Assembly: GCA_958296225.1 (NCBI GenBank)
Contig: OY282456.1
Coordinates: 124,001 to 188,000 of the forward strand
Direction of reading: 5' to 3'
Length of the DNA stretch: 64,000 nucleotides
Source: an uncultured Dehalococcoidia bacterium
GTDB taxonomy: Bacteria > Chloroflexota > Dehalococcoidia > Lucifugimonadales > UBA3495
The translations under genes were made by a program, and so were the position numbers. This document shows positions 35,635 through 43,943 of this stretch, in pieces (position 1 is the stretch's first letter; every line of letters starts with the position of its first letter). Under the pieces are notes generated by a model, which saw only the letters and a list, made by a program, of their open reading frames with translations, searched no databases and was not told where the DNA came from.

Positions 35635-36309
35635 TCAGCTTTCGGCGGCAATGTCCCGGAACCGGTACCCCACGTTCCAGATGGTTTCCACGAAAAGGTG
35701 GTCGGGGTCTTCAACCTTGGCACGCAGCCGGCGAATGTGAACGTCCACCGTGCGCGTGCCGCCCAGATAATCGTAACCCCACACCTGGTTCAGCAGCGCC
35801 TCCCGGGTATAAACCCGCCCCGGGTGCGACGCCAGCAGCGTCAGCAGCTGAAACTCCTTGTAGGTCAGCGAAATGCGCCGGCCGGCCATGCTGACCTCAT
35901 AGCTTTGCAAATCTATGGACAACTCGCCCACCCGGATTGCCTGTTCGGTATTCCTCCCGCTGCGCCGGAACACTATCTGCCCCACCCGGGCCAGCAGCTC
36001 GGCGGCGTCCAGCGGGGCTACGATAAAATCGTCCGGGTTGATGGCCGGGTCATACTGCCCCAATGCGACCGCCTCCAGCACCAGCAGCGTCGGCAGTCGC
36101 AATTGGCGCACCTGCTCAATCACCGCTTGCGCGCCGATGCCCACCGCCGCCTGGTCCAGCAGCGCCACGTCCAGCTTGACCGTGTGCGCCGCCGCCTCCA
36201 GCTCCATAACATCGCTGCCGGCCCGGCACCGGAGGCCGGCCCGCTCAATCTGGTTGACCAGCGAGGCCATCCTCTCACCGGGGCGCGTGAGCAAATATAC
36301 GTGGTACAA
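35635..36309 (-). CDS. OmpR/PhoB-type DNA-binding protein with atypical receiver
   Basis: 224 residues. The C-terminal 100 residues are a clear winged helix (ISLTYKEFQLLTLLASHPGRVYTREAL, TVDVHIRRLRAKVED, YRF). The N-terminal domain has receiver-like length but lacks the acidic pair, reads LLVLEA at the switch Thr strand, and has IVAPLD where the invariant Lys-Pro should be, although an Asp remains in VALLDQ. Phosphorylation control is therefore doubtful. No histidine kinase is adjacent. The start is TTG 36307-36309 behind AGGGA. Confidence 0.82.
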   Translation of the reverse strand: MYHVYLLTRPGERMASLVNQIERAGLRCRAGSDVMELEAAAHTVKLDVALLDQAAVGIGAQAVIEQVRQLRLPTLLVLEAVALGQYDPAINPDDFIVAPLDAAELLARVGQIVFRRSGRNTEQAIRVGELSIDLQSYEVSMAGRRISLTYKEFQLLTLLASHPGRVYTREALLNQVWGYDYLGGTRTVDVHIRRLRAKVEDPDHLFVETIWNVGYRFRDIAAES

Positions 36310-36325
36310 CTTGTTATCCCTGCTT

Positions 36326-36361
36326 CATTCCGTGATTCCCGCCGGCGCCGGAATGACGGAA
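36326..36361. repeat. REP-like GTCATTCC hairpin
   Basis: ATTCCGTGATTCCCGCC and GGCGCCGGAATGACGGAA form an imperfect palindrome just upstream of the response-regulator gene. Related copies are at 21372, 38823 and 53752. Confidence 0.55.
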
Positions 36362-36501
36362 CCGGCGCCGCCGCTAAAAATCAAAAGACCCGGCGGGTCG
36401 GCGTCAAAATTGACGCTAGCCAATCCCCTGTCTATCATTGCCGGCATCTTGCGCAATTCTAGCATAATACGCTGTGAACCCTGCCCGAACGGAGAGTGTC
36501 C

Positions 36502-37299
36502 ATGACCACTGCCACGCTGCTGCCCACCCAGCCGGCGGACATCCGCCGCATCATCCGCGCCGGCGAATATGCCGGCGTAACCGCCGGACTGGCCAACGGC
36601 CACGTGCAGGCCAACCTGGCCGTGCTGCCCCGCGAACTGGCGTTCGATTTCCTCCTGTTCTGCCAGCGCAATCCCCGGCCTTGCCCCCTGCTGGAGGTCA
36701 TCGAGGCCGGCGCGGTGGAACCCGCTTTTACCGCCCCCGGCGCCGACATCCGCACCGACGTGCCGGCCTACCGCATCTATGAACGGGGGGAGCTGGCGGG
36801 CGAAGTTCAATCGGTGGCCGATCTGTGGCGCGATGACCTGGTGTCATTCCTGCTAGGCTGCAGCTTCTCCTTTGAGGCCGCAATGTCCGACGCCGGCATT
36901 CCGCTGCGGCACCAGGAGGCCGGCAGCAACGTGCCAATGTACATTACCAACATCGCCACCCAACCGGCCGGCATATTCTCCGGCCCCATGGTGGTCAGCA
37001 TGAGGCCCATCCCCCAGGAGCAGATTGTGCGCTCCGTGCAGGTTACGTCCCGGTTCCCCGATACCCACGGCGCCCCCATCCACATCGGCAACCCGGACGC
37101 CATCGGCATCCGCGATATTGACGCGCCGGAGTTCGGCGACGCCGTTGAGATTCGCCCCGGCGAGACGCCGGTTTTCTGGGCCTGCGGCGTAACCCCCCAG
37201 GCCGTGGCCCTCAACTGCAAGCCGCCGCTGATGATTACCCACGCCCCCGGCAAAATGTTCATCACCGACCGGCGCGATGCCGACTACGCCGTTATCTGA
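36502..37299 (+). CDS. D-glutamate cyclase-family protein, DUF1445/UPF0317 domain
   Basis: 265 residues. [54 protein letters not shown], and [14 protein letters not shown] are the conserved blocks of the family once called putative hydro-lyase YcsI. The ATG is preceded by GGAGAG. In the vertebrate mitochondrial D-glutamate cyclase this domain is fused to the one encoded at 39012. A role in D-glutamate to 5-oxo-D-proline conversion is inferred from that family. Confidence 0.82.
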   Translation: MTTATLLPTQPADIRRIIRAGEYAGVTAGLANGHVQANLAVLPRELAFDFLLFCQRNPRPCPLLEVIEAGAVEPAFTAPGADIRTDVPAYRIYERGELAGEVQSVADLWRDDLVSFLLGCSFSFEAAMSDAGIPLRHQEAGSNVPMYITNIATQPAGIFSGPMVVSMRPIPQEQIVRSVQVTSRFPDTHGAPIHIGNPDAIGIRDIDAPEFGDAVEIRPGETPVFWACGVTPQAVALNCKPPLMITHAPGKMFITDRRDADYAVI

Positions 37300-37441
37300 C
37301 GCCACACGGCCCGCTGCTTTCGCGGGCGCTATGACTGCCCCACGCAACCGAGCCGGCGCCACTGATGCCCCTGACCCGCATTGCCACCGGATTGCCGGCA
37401 GCCCGCCGCGTCCCCGTCCACCGGGCCGCGCCGCAGCCCGG

Positions 37442-38813
37442 ATGAAATCCGGCCTGAACATCCTGCGGCGGGAGATTCCCGGCGGGATAATGGCCGGGGG
37501 GGCGTGATGCTGCCGCTGGCGATGGGCTAGGGGGCCTTATCCGGCTTGGGGCCGGTGGCCGGCATTTACGGCGCCGTTGCCGTGGCCTTCTTTGCCGGCC
37601 TCTGCCACGGCACGCGGGGCATGGTTTCCGGCCCCACCTTGCCGGCTGCGGCGGCAATGACGGTCATCGTGGCAATGTATGCCGACACCTGGCCGCGGTC
37701 GCCGCCATCGTTATACTGTCCGGCCTGATTCAAATTATTGTCGGCTTATTGTCGGCGCCACGGGCCTGGGGCGTTTTATCGCCTGCGCGCCCTACTCCCT
37801 CGTCTCCGGGTTAAGCGCCGGATTCGGCGTTTTCACCATTGCCATCCAGTTGCTGCCGGCTTTGGGCGCGCCGCCCACCGGCGGCCGCAGCTCCGCGATT
37901 GCGCTCAACCTGCGCGCGGCAGCGGCCAGCGTCAACCCCGACGCCGTGGCCGTGGCCGCCGTTTCCTTCGCCGTGTGCCTGCTTTGGCGGGGGCGTCTTA
38001 ACGGCATACTGGCGGCGCCCGTGGTGTCCCTGGTCGCCGGCGCTGCGGCCGGCATGGCCCTGTTCCGGGATGCTCCGGTATTCGGCGCCGTAGCCGGCTG
38101 GCCGGAGTTGGCGATACCGTTTTTCGCTATGGGTGATGCTGCCGCCATTGTGGAGGCCGCCATCATCCTGGCCCTGATTAATTCGCTGGATACCCTCCTT
38201 ACGGCCGTCGTAATCGATTCCGCCACCGGCGAGCGGCCCGGCCCCGCCGGGGACTGATTGGGCAGGGGCTGGGCAATATGGCGGCCGGCCGGCTCGGGGG
38301 GCTGCCCGGCTCCCCCAATTTCCCGGCCTCCATAGCCAATGTCCGCATTGGGGGCCGCTCCATGCTGGTGGGAATGCTGGCCGGCGGAATCGTGCTGGCC
38401 AGTATGGTCGGCCTTAGCCCCGTCCTCGGGCGCGTCCCCTACGCCGCCATCGCCGGCGCTATGATTATGCTGGGCTGGAACATCATCGACTGGCCCTTCC
38501 TGCGCCGGATTCACCGCGTTTCCCGCGACCACGCCATCGTGATGCTGACCACCTTCGCCCTGCTGATCTTCGCCGATTACATCGCCGCCGCTCTGGTGGG
38601 AATGCTGCTGGCCGGCCTGACGACCATGCGGCGAATGGTTGGCCCCGACATTCGCGGACACCGCACGGTAATGATGGACTTTTCCCGAACCCTGTACATT
38701 GACGACACCGCCGCCATGGTCATCAGGGAGCTCGTCAATATCGCCCTGACCGAACGCCGGGAATGCGTCATCGTCGGACTGCACGCCGCCGCCGCCCGGA
38801 CGCTAACGCCGCC
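37442..38813 (+). pseudogene. SulP-family anion transporter with STAS domain, frameshifted
   Basis: Homology runs through several frames. MKSGLNILRREIPGGIMAG opens it; an in-frame stop follows near 37505. GPVAGIYGAVAVAFFAGL and GTRGMVSGPT lie in a second frame, and TGLGRFIACAPYSLVSGLSAG and ALINSLDTLLTAVVIDS in a third. A fourth, from about 38260, has GNMAAGRLGGLPGS, PYAAIAGAMIMLGW and a truncated STAS domain ending in ERRECVIVGLH. At least three frameshifts and two stops make it inactive. The end is replaced by a REP-like repeat. It sits between the two D-glutamate cyclase-domain genes. Confidence 0.82.
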
Positions 38814-38822
38814 GCCAGGACT

Positions 38823-38899
38823 GCCGTCATTCCGGCGCCAGCCGGAATCCACCATATCCCAATCGGAAAAATCCTGTCCATCCTGCCCATCAATGTAAA
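38823..38899. repeat. Composite REP-like repeat
   Basis: CGTCATTCCGGCGCC and GCCGGAATCC form a hairpin (38823-38851), followed by AATCCTGTCCATCCTGCCC and a short AT-rich tail. The second part recurs inverted at 62770-62812 and the two-part order recurs at 21372-21440. It truncates the STAS end of the dead transporter. Confidence 0.6.
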
Positions 38900-39011
38900 A
38901 GACGGAAGCCGCCGGCCGGCGTACAATACCCCCAACCGGTTGCGCCGCCGCAATCAAACGCCCGCAAAATAGCCCGCCCGCAACCCGAACCGCAACTACG
39001 CCGGGGTTCCT

Positions 39012-39896
39012 ATGCCAACCACCATTGAGGACATCATCCTGAACCACGACCGGCGGGGCATCGGCGCGCTCCGTCCCCACCTGCCGGCCGATTTCTGCGC
39101 CCGGGCGGCCCAATACGCGCTGGCCCATCCGGGGCCGGTGGTCATCGTTACCGGGTTCTACATCCTGATGAGCGACGCCCCGGAAACCGACGGCCCGCCG
39201 GGCGCCTTTGCCATCGGCAACGCCCTCCGCGCCCTGGGCCGCCGGGCAATCTACGCCGCCGACGCGCCCATGGCCGGGATGATGGCGTCCTGGCTGGCCG
39301 AGTCGGGCGACCCGTCGCCGGTAATTGACTTCCCCATCACCGACGATGCCGACGCCAACGCGCGCTTTGCCGCCGGGATTATCGCGGAACACGCGCCCGC
39401 CCTGCTGGTTGCCATCGAACGCTGCGCCCCCGACGCCGCCGGCGTCTATCGCAATATGCGGGCGCGGGACATATCGCCGCAGACGGCGCGGATTGACCGC
39501 CTCTTTGAGCTGGGCCTGCCCTCCATCGGCATCGGCGACGGCGGCAACGAAATCGGCATGGGCAACCTCGCCGACGTGGTGGCGGCGTCCGCGCAACTCC
39601 CCGACCATCCCGCCGTCACCCGCTGCGACCGGCTGGTGGCCGCCAGCGCCTCCAACTGGGGCGGCTACGGCCTGGTCGCCGCCCTGTCGCTGGCCGCGGG
39701 GCGCAACCTGCTGCCCGCTGCCGCCGCCGACGCCGCCAGCATCCGCTACCTGGTGGACGCCGGCGCCGTCAGCGGCGTCAGCGGCGCGCATGATTACCTG
39801 GTGGACGAGTTCACCCTGGAGGAAAACGCCGCCGTGCTGCAAGAGCTGCACGATTACGTCAACAGCCGCTTGCCAGGGGGCGACGCTTCGTTTTAG
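39012..39896 (+). CDS. D-glutamate cyclase-family protein, GLUCM-like C-terminal domain (DUF4392)
   Basis: 294 residues. VVIVTGFYILMSDAPETDGPPGA (abridged), LVAIERCAPDAAGVYRNMRARDIS, and GIGDGGNEIGMGN are characteristic of the DUF4392 domain found as the C-terminal half of D-glutamate cyclase. The gene lies downstream of the DUF1445 gene with the broken SulP gene between them, all on one strand. The pairing suggests both halves act together on D-glutamate or a related metabolite (inference). Confidence 0.82.
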   Translation: MPTTIEDIILNHDRRGIGALRPHLPADFCARAAQYALAHPGPVVIVTGFYILMSDAPETDGPPGAFAIGNALRALGRRAIYAADAPMAGMMASWLAESGDPSPVIDFPITDDADANARFAAGIIAEHAPALLVAIERCAPDAAGVYRNMRARDISPQTARIDRLFELGLPSIGIGDGGNEIGMGNLADVVAASAQLPDHPAVTRCDRLVAASASNWGGYGLVAALSLAAGRNLLPAAAADAASIRYLVDAGAVSGVSGAHDYLVDEFTLEENAAVLQELHDYVNSRLPGGDASF

Positions 39897-40282
39897 GTAG
39901 CGCCGTCATCGGGGTCGTTCCGCTTGACCGGCGTTTTGGCAGTGGCGTGAACGCCGTCGTGGACTTGATGGCCGCAGGTCCGGCAGCGTAGATGCCTTCG
40001 GCGGATTACGCTCTTTGCGTGGAGCATCGCTCCTGCGCTCGCAGTGGCGCAATGTCTTTCGCGGGAGTATATGCGCCGGGGCGACTGTGTTTCGCCAGAG
40101 GCGCACGGGCGGCGTTCGGCGCGTTCGCCGCCCGTTTTGCGCTGGCGCTCCAGTGCCCTGTCCTCCTGCGCGTAGCGGTCATAGCAACGTCGGAGGATGC
40201 CGATTATTCGAAGTAGCTTGCCCTCCGGCTTTTTCCATGCTGCGTAGTCGCAGTAGGTGGACCTGTGTACCTTGCTATTCAT
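39893..40282 (-). CDS. Hypothetical protein, doubtful
   Basis: A 129-codon frame. The first 50 residues look protein-like (DYAAWKKPEGKLLRIIGILRRCYDRYAQ) and the end has a single CRTCG pair, but the middle is Arg-rich and low quality. It overlaps the end of the preceding gene by four bases. It may be a decayed gene. No family recognised; the rest of 39897-40474 shows nothing else. Confidence 0.25.
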   Translation of the reverse strand: MNSKVHRSTYCDYAAWKKPEGKLLRIIGILRRCYDRYAQEDRALERQRKTGGERAERRPCASGETQSPRRIYSRERHCATASAGAMLHAKSVIRRRHLRCRTCGHQVHDGVHATAKTPVKRNDPDDGAT

Positions 40283-40474
40283 GACAGCCGGCCCCGTTCC
40301 GCCATCAACAAGGATGATAAACTGTATCAATCAATTTGGCTATTAACTATTGAATCCCAACGGGACCCTGTGCTAATCTGGCGCACTGTAAACAGGTCCC
40401 TATGGGATAACCCAACTGTAGCCGCTCCCGCGATCATTGCGAACGGCGAAAGGACTGGACAGGAGGCCACCGCT

Positions 40475-40792
40475 ATGGAAAAAGGAACCCTACAGCCGGA
40501 GCAGATGCGCCTGTACACCGAACCGGTGGCAGCGACTTTACGCTACGTCAAAATCCAGAAGGATCCTTTCCCGACGCCACAGGAAGCGCAAGTCTGGTTC
40601 CAACTGAACGGCGTCCGCAGGACCGCCTTCGTCCCCTTGGACATCGTAGATGAAGAGCATGAGGCAGTCACTGCCACACTGCTCGGAGAGTACAATGGTA
40701 AAATCGTCGTGTCGTTTCCGCCGACGAACTTCGGTCAGACCCGGTTCTCCGCCAACGAAGCCGACCTGGAAAAGATCGCCATAGCAGCTTAA
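40475..40792 (+). CDS. Hypothetical protein upstream of dcd
   Basis: 105 residues, start fixed by AGGAGG eight bases before the ATG. The sequence has alternating beta-like stretches (TLRYVKIQKDPF, EAQVWFQLNGV, TATLLGEYNGKIVVSFPPTNFG) and no cysteine cluster or membrane segment. The DNA is visibly less GC-rich than neighbours. It is 16 bases upstream of dcd and is likely co-transcribed with it. I do not recognise the family. Confidence 0.6.
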   Translation: MEKGTLQPEQMRLYTEPVAATLRYVKIQKDPFPTPQEAQVWFQLNGVRRTAFVPLDIVDEEHEAVTATLLGEYNGKIVVSFPPTNFGQTRFSANEADLEKIAIAA

Positions 40793-40808
40793 CCTGCCGG
40801 AGAATAGA

Positions 40809-41357
40809 ATGGTACTGTCCGACATTGACATTCGGGCGGAAATCGACGCACGACGGCTGATATTCGACCCGCACATTGAGAACCCGGAAGAGCGCATCGA
40901 CAGTTCGGCTGTCGACCTGCTGCTCCACGAGGATCTCATATTACTGCCAGAACAGCCGGTACCGGGACTAACCATCGTGCCGAGCGATGAAGAAGTAGAG
41001 GTGATGAACTTACTGCAAACCCACGGAACCGCTAGGTCTCTCACCTCCGAAGGCCCCTATCGCTTGGAACCTCGTCATCTGGTGTTGGGCAAGACCCTAG
41101 AGCACGTAACGCTGCCTAGCCATCTTGCCGCCCGTATCGAGGGCAAAAGCTCACTGGCACGGTTCGGCCTGTCAGTGCATATCACGGCGCCGACAGTCAT
41201 GGCAGGATTCCAAGGCCGTCTCGTCCTCGAAATTTACAACTCGGGTCCATTCCGTATCCAACTCTCCCACGGCATGAAAATTGCTCAACTCATCTTGGAG
41301 CAGGTAAGTCTGCCTCCGCTCCGGGACCATAGAGGTCAATTCCAGTACCAGCGATGA
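40809..41357 (+). CDS. dcd: dCTP deaminase family protein
   Basis: 182 residues. GKSSLARFGLSVHITAP and FQGRLVLEIYNSGPF match the active-site region of dCTP deaminase, including the catalytic Glu in LEIYN; HGMKIAQLILEQ is the C-terminal block. It would convert dCTP to dUTP, the precursor of dTTP. The N-terminal part (about 70 residues) is more divergent than in E. coli Dcd. The gene shares the less GC-rich island with the unknown gene before it, hinting at transfer. Confidence 0.85.
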   Translation: MVLSDIDIRAEIDARRLIFDPHIENPEERIDSSAVDLLLHEDLILLPEQPVPGLTIVPSDEEVEVMNLLQTHGTARSLTSEGPYRLEPRHLVLGKTLEHVTLPSHLAARIEGKSSLARFGLSVHITAPTVMAGFQGRLVLEIYNSGPFRIQLSHGMKIAQLILEQVSLPPLRDHRGQFQYQR

Positions 41358-41567
41358 GACCGAGGTCGCAATTGCCCATCCTACAATGCTGCCGGCTATG
41401 CGGCGTGGTTCGTGTGGACGAGCGCGCCATACTGGTCCTGAGTTTCGCAATACTCTGATGCTACTATAGTTGTATTGTCCGCCGCGACACTGGAGTTCGA
41501 CTGGATTATCGCCGCCTGAAATCCTAACGCTTGCGCAAGCCGATGATTCCCCCCCGCGCTAGGCTAT

Positions 41568-43820
41568 ATGAAAAGCCGTATTGCCTCCACAGCGGCGCTG
41601 CTGGCCGTCGTTTTGTTGGCAGTGGCGGCAATCCTGATGATGGACGACCGGTTGGGATACGCTCAAACCGGCACGCCTTCTTGCGACGACAGCAGCAATG
41701 CGTTGTCCTTCTGGGCCGCCACTGCGACCACCGGAACCCTGGCCGCCCTCGTCGCCGACTGCAACGCGCTGCTGAACGCCGCGCGCGCCCTGGCCGGCGC
41801 CGGCAACCTGGACTGGAGCGCCGCCACCGCTATGAACACCTGGCGCGGCATAACGGTAGCGCCGCCGCCGGCTCCCATCACCCATACCCACCGGGTCACC
41901 AAAGTGACGCTGGAATGGGCGTCCGGCGATAACACGGCTCATCGCCTGCACGGACGGATTCCGGCCGAACTGGCCACCTTGGCCGCGTTGACGGAACTGA
42001 ATCTGACCGGCAACCGGCTCACCGGCAGCATCCCCGCCGCACTGGGCAACCTGTCCCACTTGAAAGAGCTGGAACTGTCGCGCAACACGCTATCCGGCGG
42101 CATCCCCGCCGCATTGGGCAACCTGTCCCGGCTGGAAAAGTTGGACTTGAATAGCAACAACGCCATCTCCGGCAGCATACCCGGTACGCTGGGCAGCCTG
42201 GCCGCGCTTCAGGAACTGAACTTGTCCTCTACCTCCCTGACCGGCAGCATACCCGGTGCGCTGGGCAGCCTGGCCGCGCTTCAGGAACTGAACTTGTCCT
42301 CTACCTCCCTGACCGGCAGCATACCCGGTACGCTGGGCAGCCTGGCCAACTTGCGGCAACTGCACATAAACAATACCGGCATCAACGGCTCCATCCCCGG
42401 CGCGCTGGGACAGCTGTCTAACCTGGTGGGCCTGCAGCTGTGTGATAACCGGCTCAGCGGGCCAATTCCCATAGCGCTAGGGCAGCTGTCCAACCTGGAA
42501 GCGCTCTGTCTGCAGGACAACCGCCTGACGGGCAGCATTCCCAAAGAGCTGGGGCAGCTGTCCAACCTGGAGCAGCTGCGGCTGAACGGCAACCAACTGA
42601 CGGGCAGTATTCCCAAAGAGCTGGGGCAGCTGTCCAACCTGGAACGGCTGCATTTGAACGATAACCGCCTGTCCGGGCCAATACCGCCGGAACTGTCCAA
42701 TGTGCCCGGGATCATACATCTGAATCTCACTGGCAACTTATTGGAAAGCCGGGTTACGCTAATCCTGTCCCCATCCGAAATCAGCGAGGGCGACGGGCCG
42801 ACCGACGTCACGGTGACCGTCAAGCCGGACGCCATTACGGCCTGGGCAGCCGGACGTATTGGCGGCAACGTTGCCGAAAACGTGCAAATCCGGGGCCTCG
42901 CCAGCGGAGAGGCGAATGTCGTCGCCTTTACGGCCCATAACCCCGCTGACTTCAACATCCCGGCCGGCGCTGCTGCTGCCGGGCGCAGCGTCACCCTCCG
43001 CATAACGCCCGATGACAACGACCAGGACAACGTTGACGAAACCGTTACGGTATCGGTCAGCGGCGTCGGGGCGCCCGGCCCTGAGGTCAACGCCGCCCTG
43101 AAGGCCGCCGCCGATTACCACATCACCCTTACCGACAACGACGGCGACCCTCCGGCGCTCACGCCCACACCGGAACCCACGCTCACGCCCACACCGGAAC
43201 CCACACTTACGCCCACCCCGAAACCCACGCTCACGCCTACCCCGGAGCCGATGCCCACCCCAACCTTGGAACCCACGCTTACCCCCACACCGGAGCCGGA
43301 GCCGGACGATGACGATGACGACGCTCCACCCCCGGCGTCGATGCCTTCCCGCCCCACCGGCGACACCGGCCCCCAGGCCCGGCTTCAACCCGACGGCGAC
43401 ACTGACGCCCAGGCCCTGCTTCAACCCGAGGCTACTCCGGGGCTGACGCCCACTCCGGCGCTGGCCGATACGCCCGTGCCGTCCCCGACGCCAACCCCCT
43501 CCGCAATACCGCCGGCGCCGGTCGCAACGCCCACGCTTGCCCCGACGCCGTCGCCCGCCGGTTTCCCGGCGGCCACGCCCCTGGCTGCCCGGCCGCCGGC
43601 ATCTCCGGAGCCTCTCCCGCCTACTGCCAACCCGTCGCCAACTGCCGGCCCCGGCGCAACCACGGCGCCGACGCCGGCCCCCGTGCCCTCGCCCGCGCCG
43701 GAGCCTGAGCCGGCGGTGCCCGACGACGGTTCGTCGCTGTCCCCCTGGCTGCTGCTGCTGTTGGCGCTGCTGCTTGTTATCATCATTGCCGTCATTGTCT
43801 GGCTGCTCCGCCGGCGATAA
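41568..43820 (+). CDS. Large surface protein: plant-like LRRs, Calx-beta-like domain, Pro/Thr stalk, C-terminal anchor
   Basis: 750 residues. Residues 1-33 are a signal peptide. About residues 125-390 are eleven or so leucine-rich repeats of the plant-specific type (LTGSIPxxLGxLSNLxxLxL, LSGPIPPELSN). Residues 395-525 resemble a Calx-beta domain (VTLILSPSEISEGDGPTDVTVTV, DDNDQDNVDETVTVSVSG). Residues 530-715 are Pro/Thr repeats such as PTPEPTLTPTPEP with an acidic patch. A hydrophobic helix SLSPWLLLLLALLLVIIIAVIVW and RRR end the protein. The layout is of a cell-surface adhesin or recognition protein on a stalk. Binding partner unknown. Confidence 0.82.
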   Translation: MKSRIASTAALLAVVLLAVAAILMMDDRLGYAQTGTPSCDDSSNALSFWAATATTGTLAALVADCNALLNAARALAGAGNLDWSAATAMNTWRGITVAPPPAPITHTHRVTKVTLEWASGDNTAHRLHGRIPAELATLAALTELNLTGNRLTGSIPAALGNLSHLKELELSRNTLSGGIPAALGNLSRLEKLDLNSNNAISGSIPGTLGSLAALQELNLSSTSLTGSIPGALGSLAALQELNLSSTSLTGSIPGTLGSLANLRQLHINNTGINGSIPGALGQLSNLVGLQLCDNRLSGPIPIALGQLSNLEALCLQDNRLTGSIPKELGQLSNLEQLRLNGNQLTGSIPKELGQLSNLERLHLNDNRLSGPIPPELSNVPGIIHLNLTGNLLESRVTLILSPSEISEGDGPTDVTVTVKPDAITAWAAGRIGGNVAENVQIRGLASGEANVVAFTAHNPADFNIPAGAAAAGRSVTLRITPDDNDQDNVDETVTVSVSGVGAPGPEVNAALKAAADYHITLTDNDGDPPALTPTPEPTLTPTPEPTLTPTPKPTLTPTPEPMPTPTLEPTLTPTPEPEPDDDDDDAPPPASMPSRPTGDTGPQARLQPDGDTDAQALLQPEATPGLTPTPALADTPVPSPTPTPSAIPPAPVATPTLAPTPSPAGFPAATPLAARPPASPEPLPPTANPSPTAGPGATTAPTPAPVPSPAPEPEPAVPDDGSSLSPWLLLLLALLLVIIIAVIVWLLRRR
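42171..42356. repeat. 72-bp tandem repeats inside the LRR region
   Basis: Units starting at 42171, 42243 and 42315 (GGCAGCATACCCGGTACGCT) are exactly 72 bp apart, one 24-residue LRR each. The first two differ at one base and the third diverges after about 34 bases, so the array expanded recently. Confidence 0.9.
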
Positions 43821-43943
43821 ACTACCGCTAGCGTTTCCTTTCCCATGCTACCGTCATCCGGGCTCTTTCGCCCCGGCGGTAAAGGGCAAGCCACCGCAAA
43901 AGAAACGCAGCCTTGAAACGCTATCTTGACAGGATGAACTGCT

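Noticed and set aside
43826..43842. GCTAGCGTTTCC after the LRR gene as a possible IS end
   Set aside because: The match is short and stops before the diagnostic inner part of the terminal repeat.
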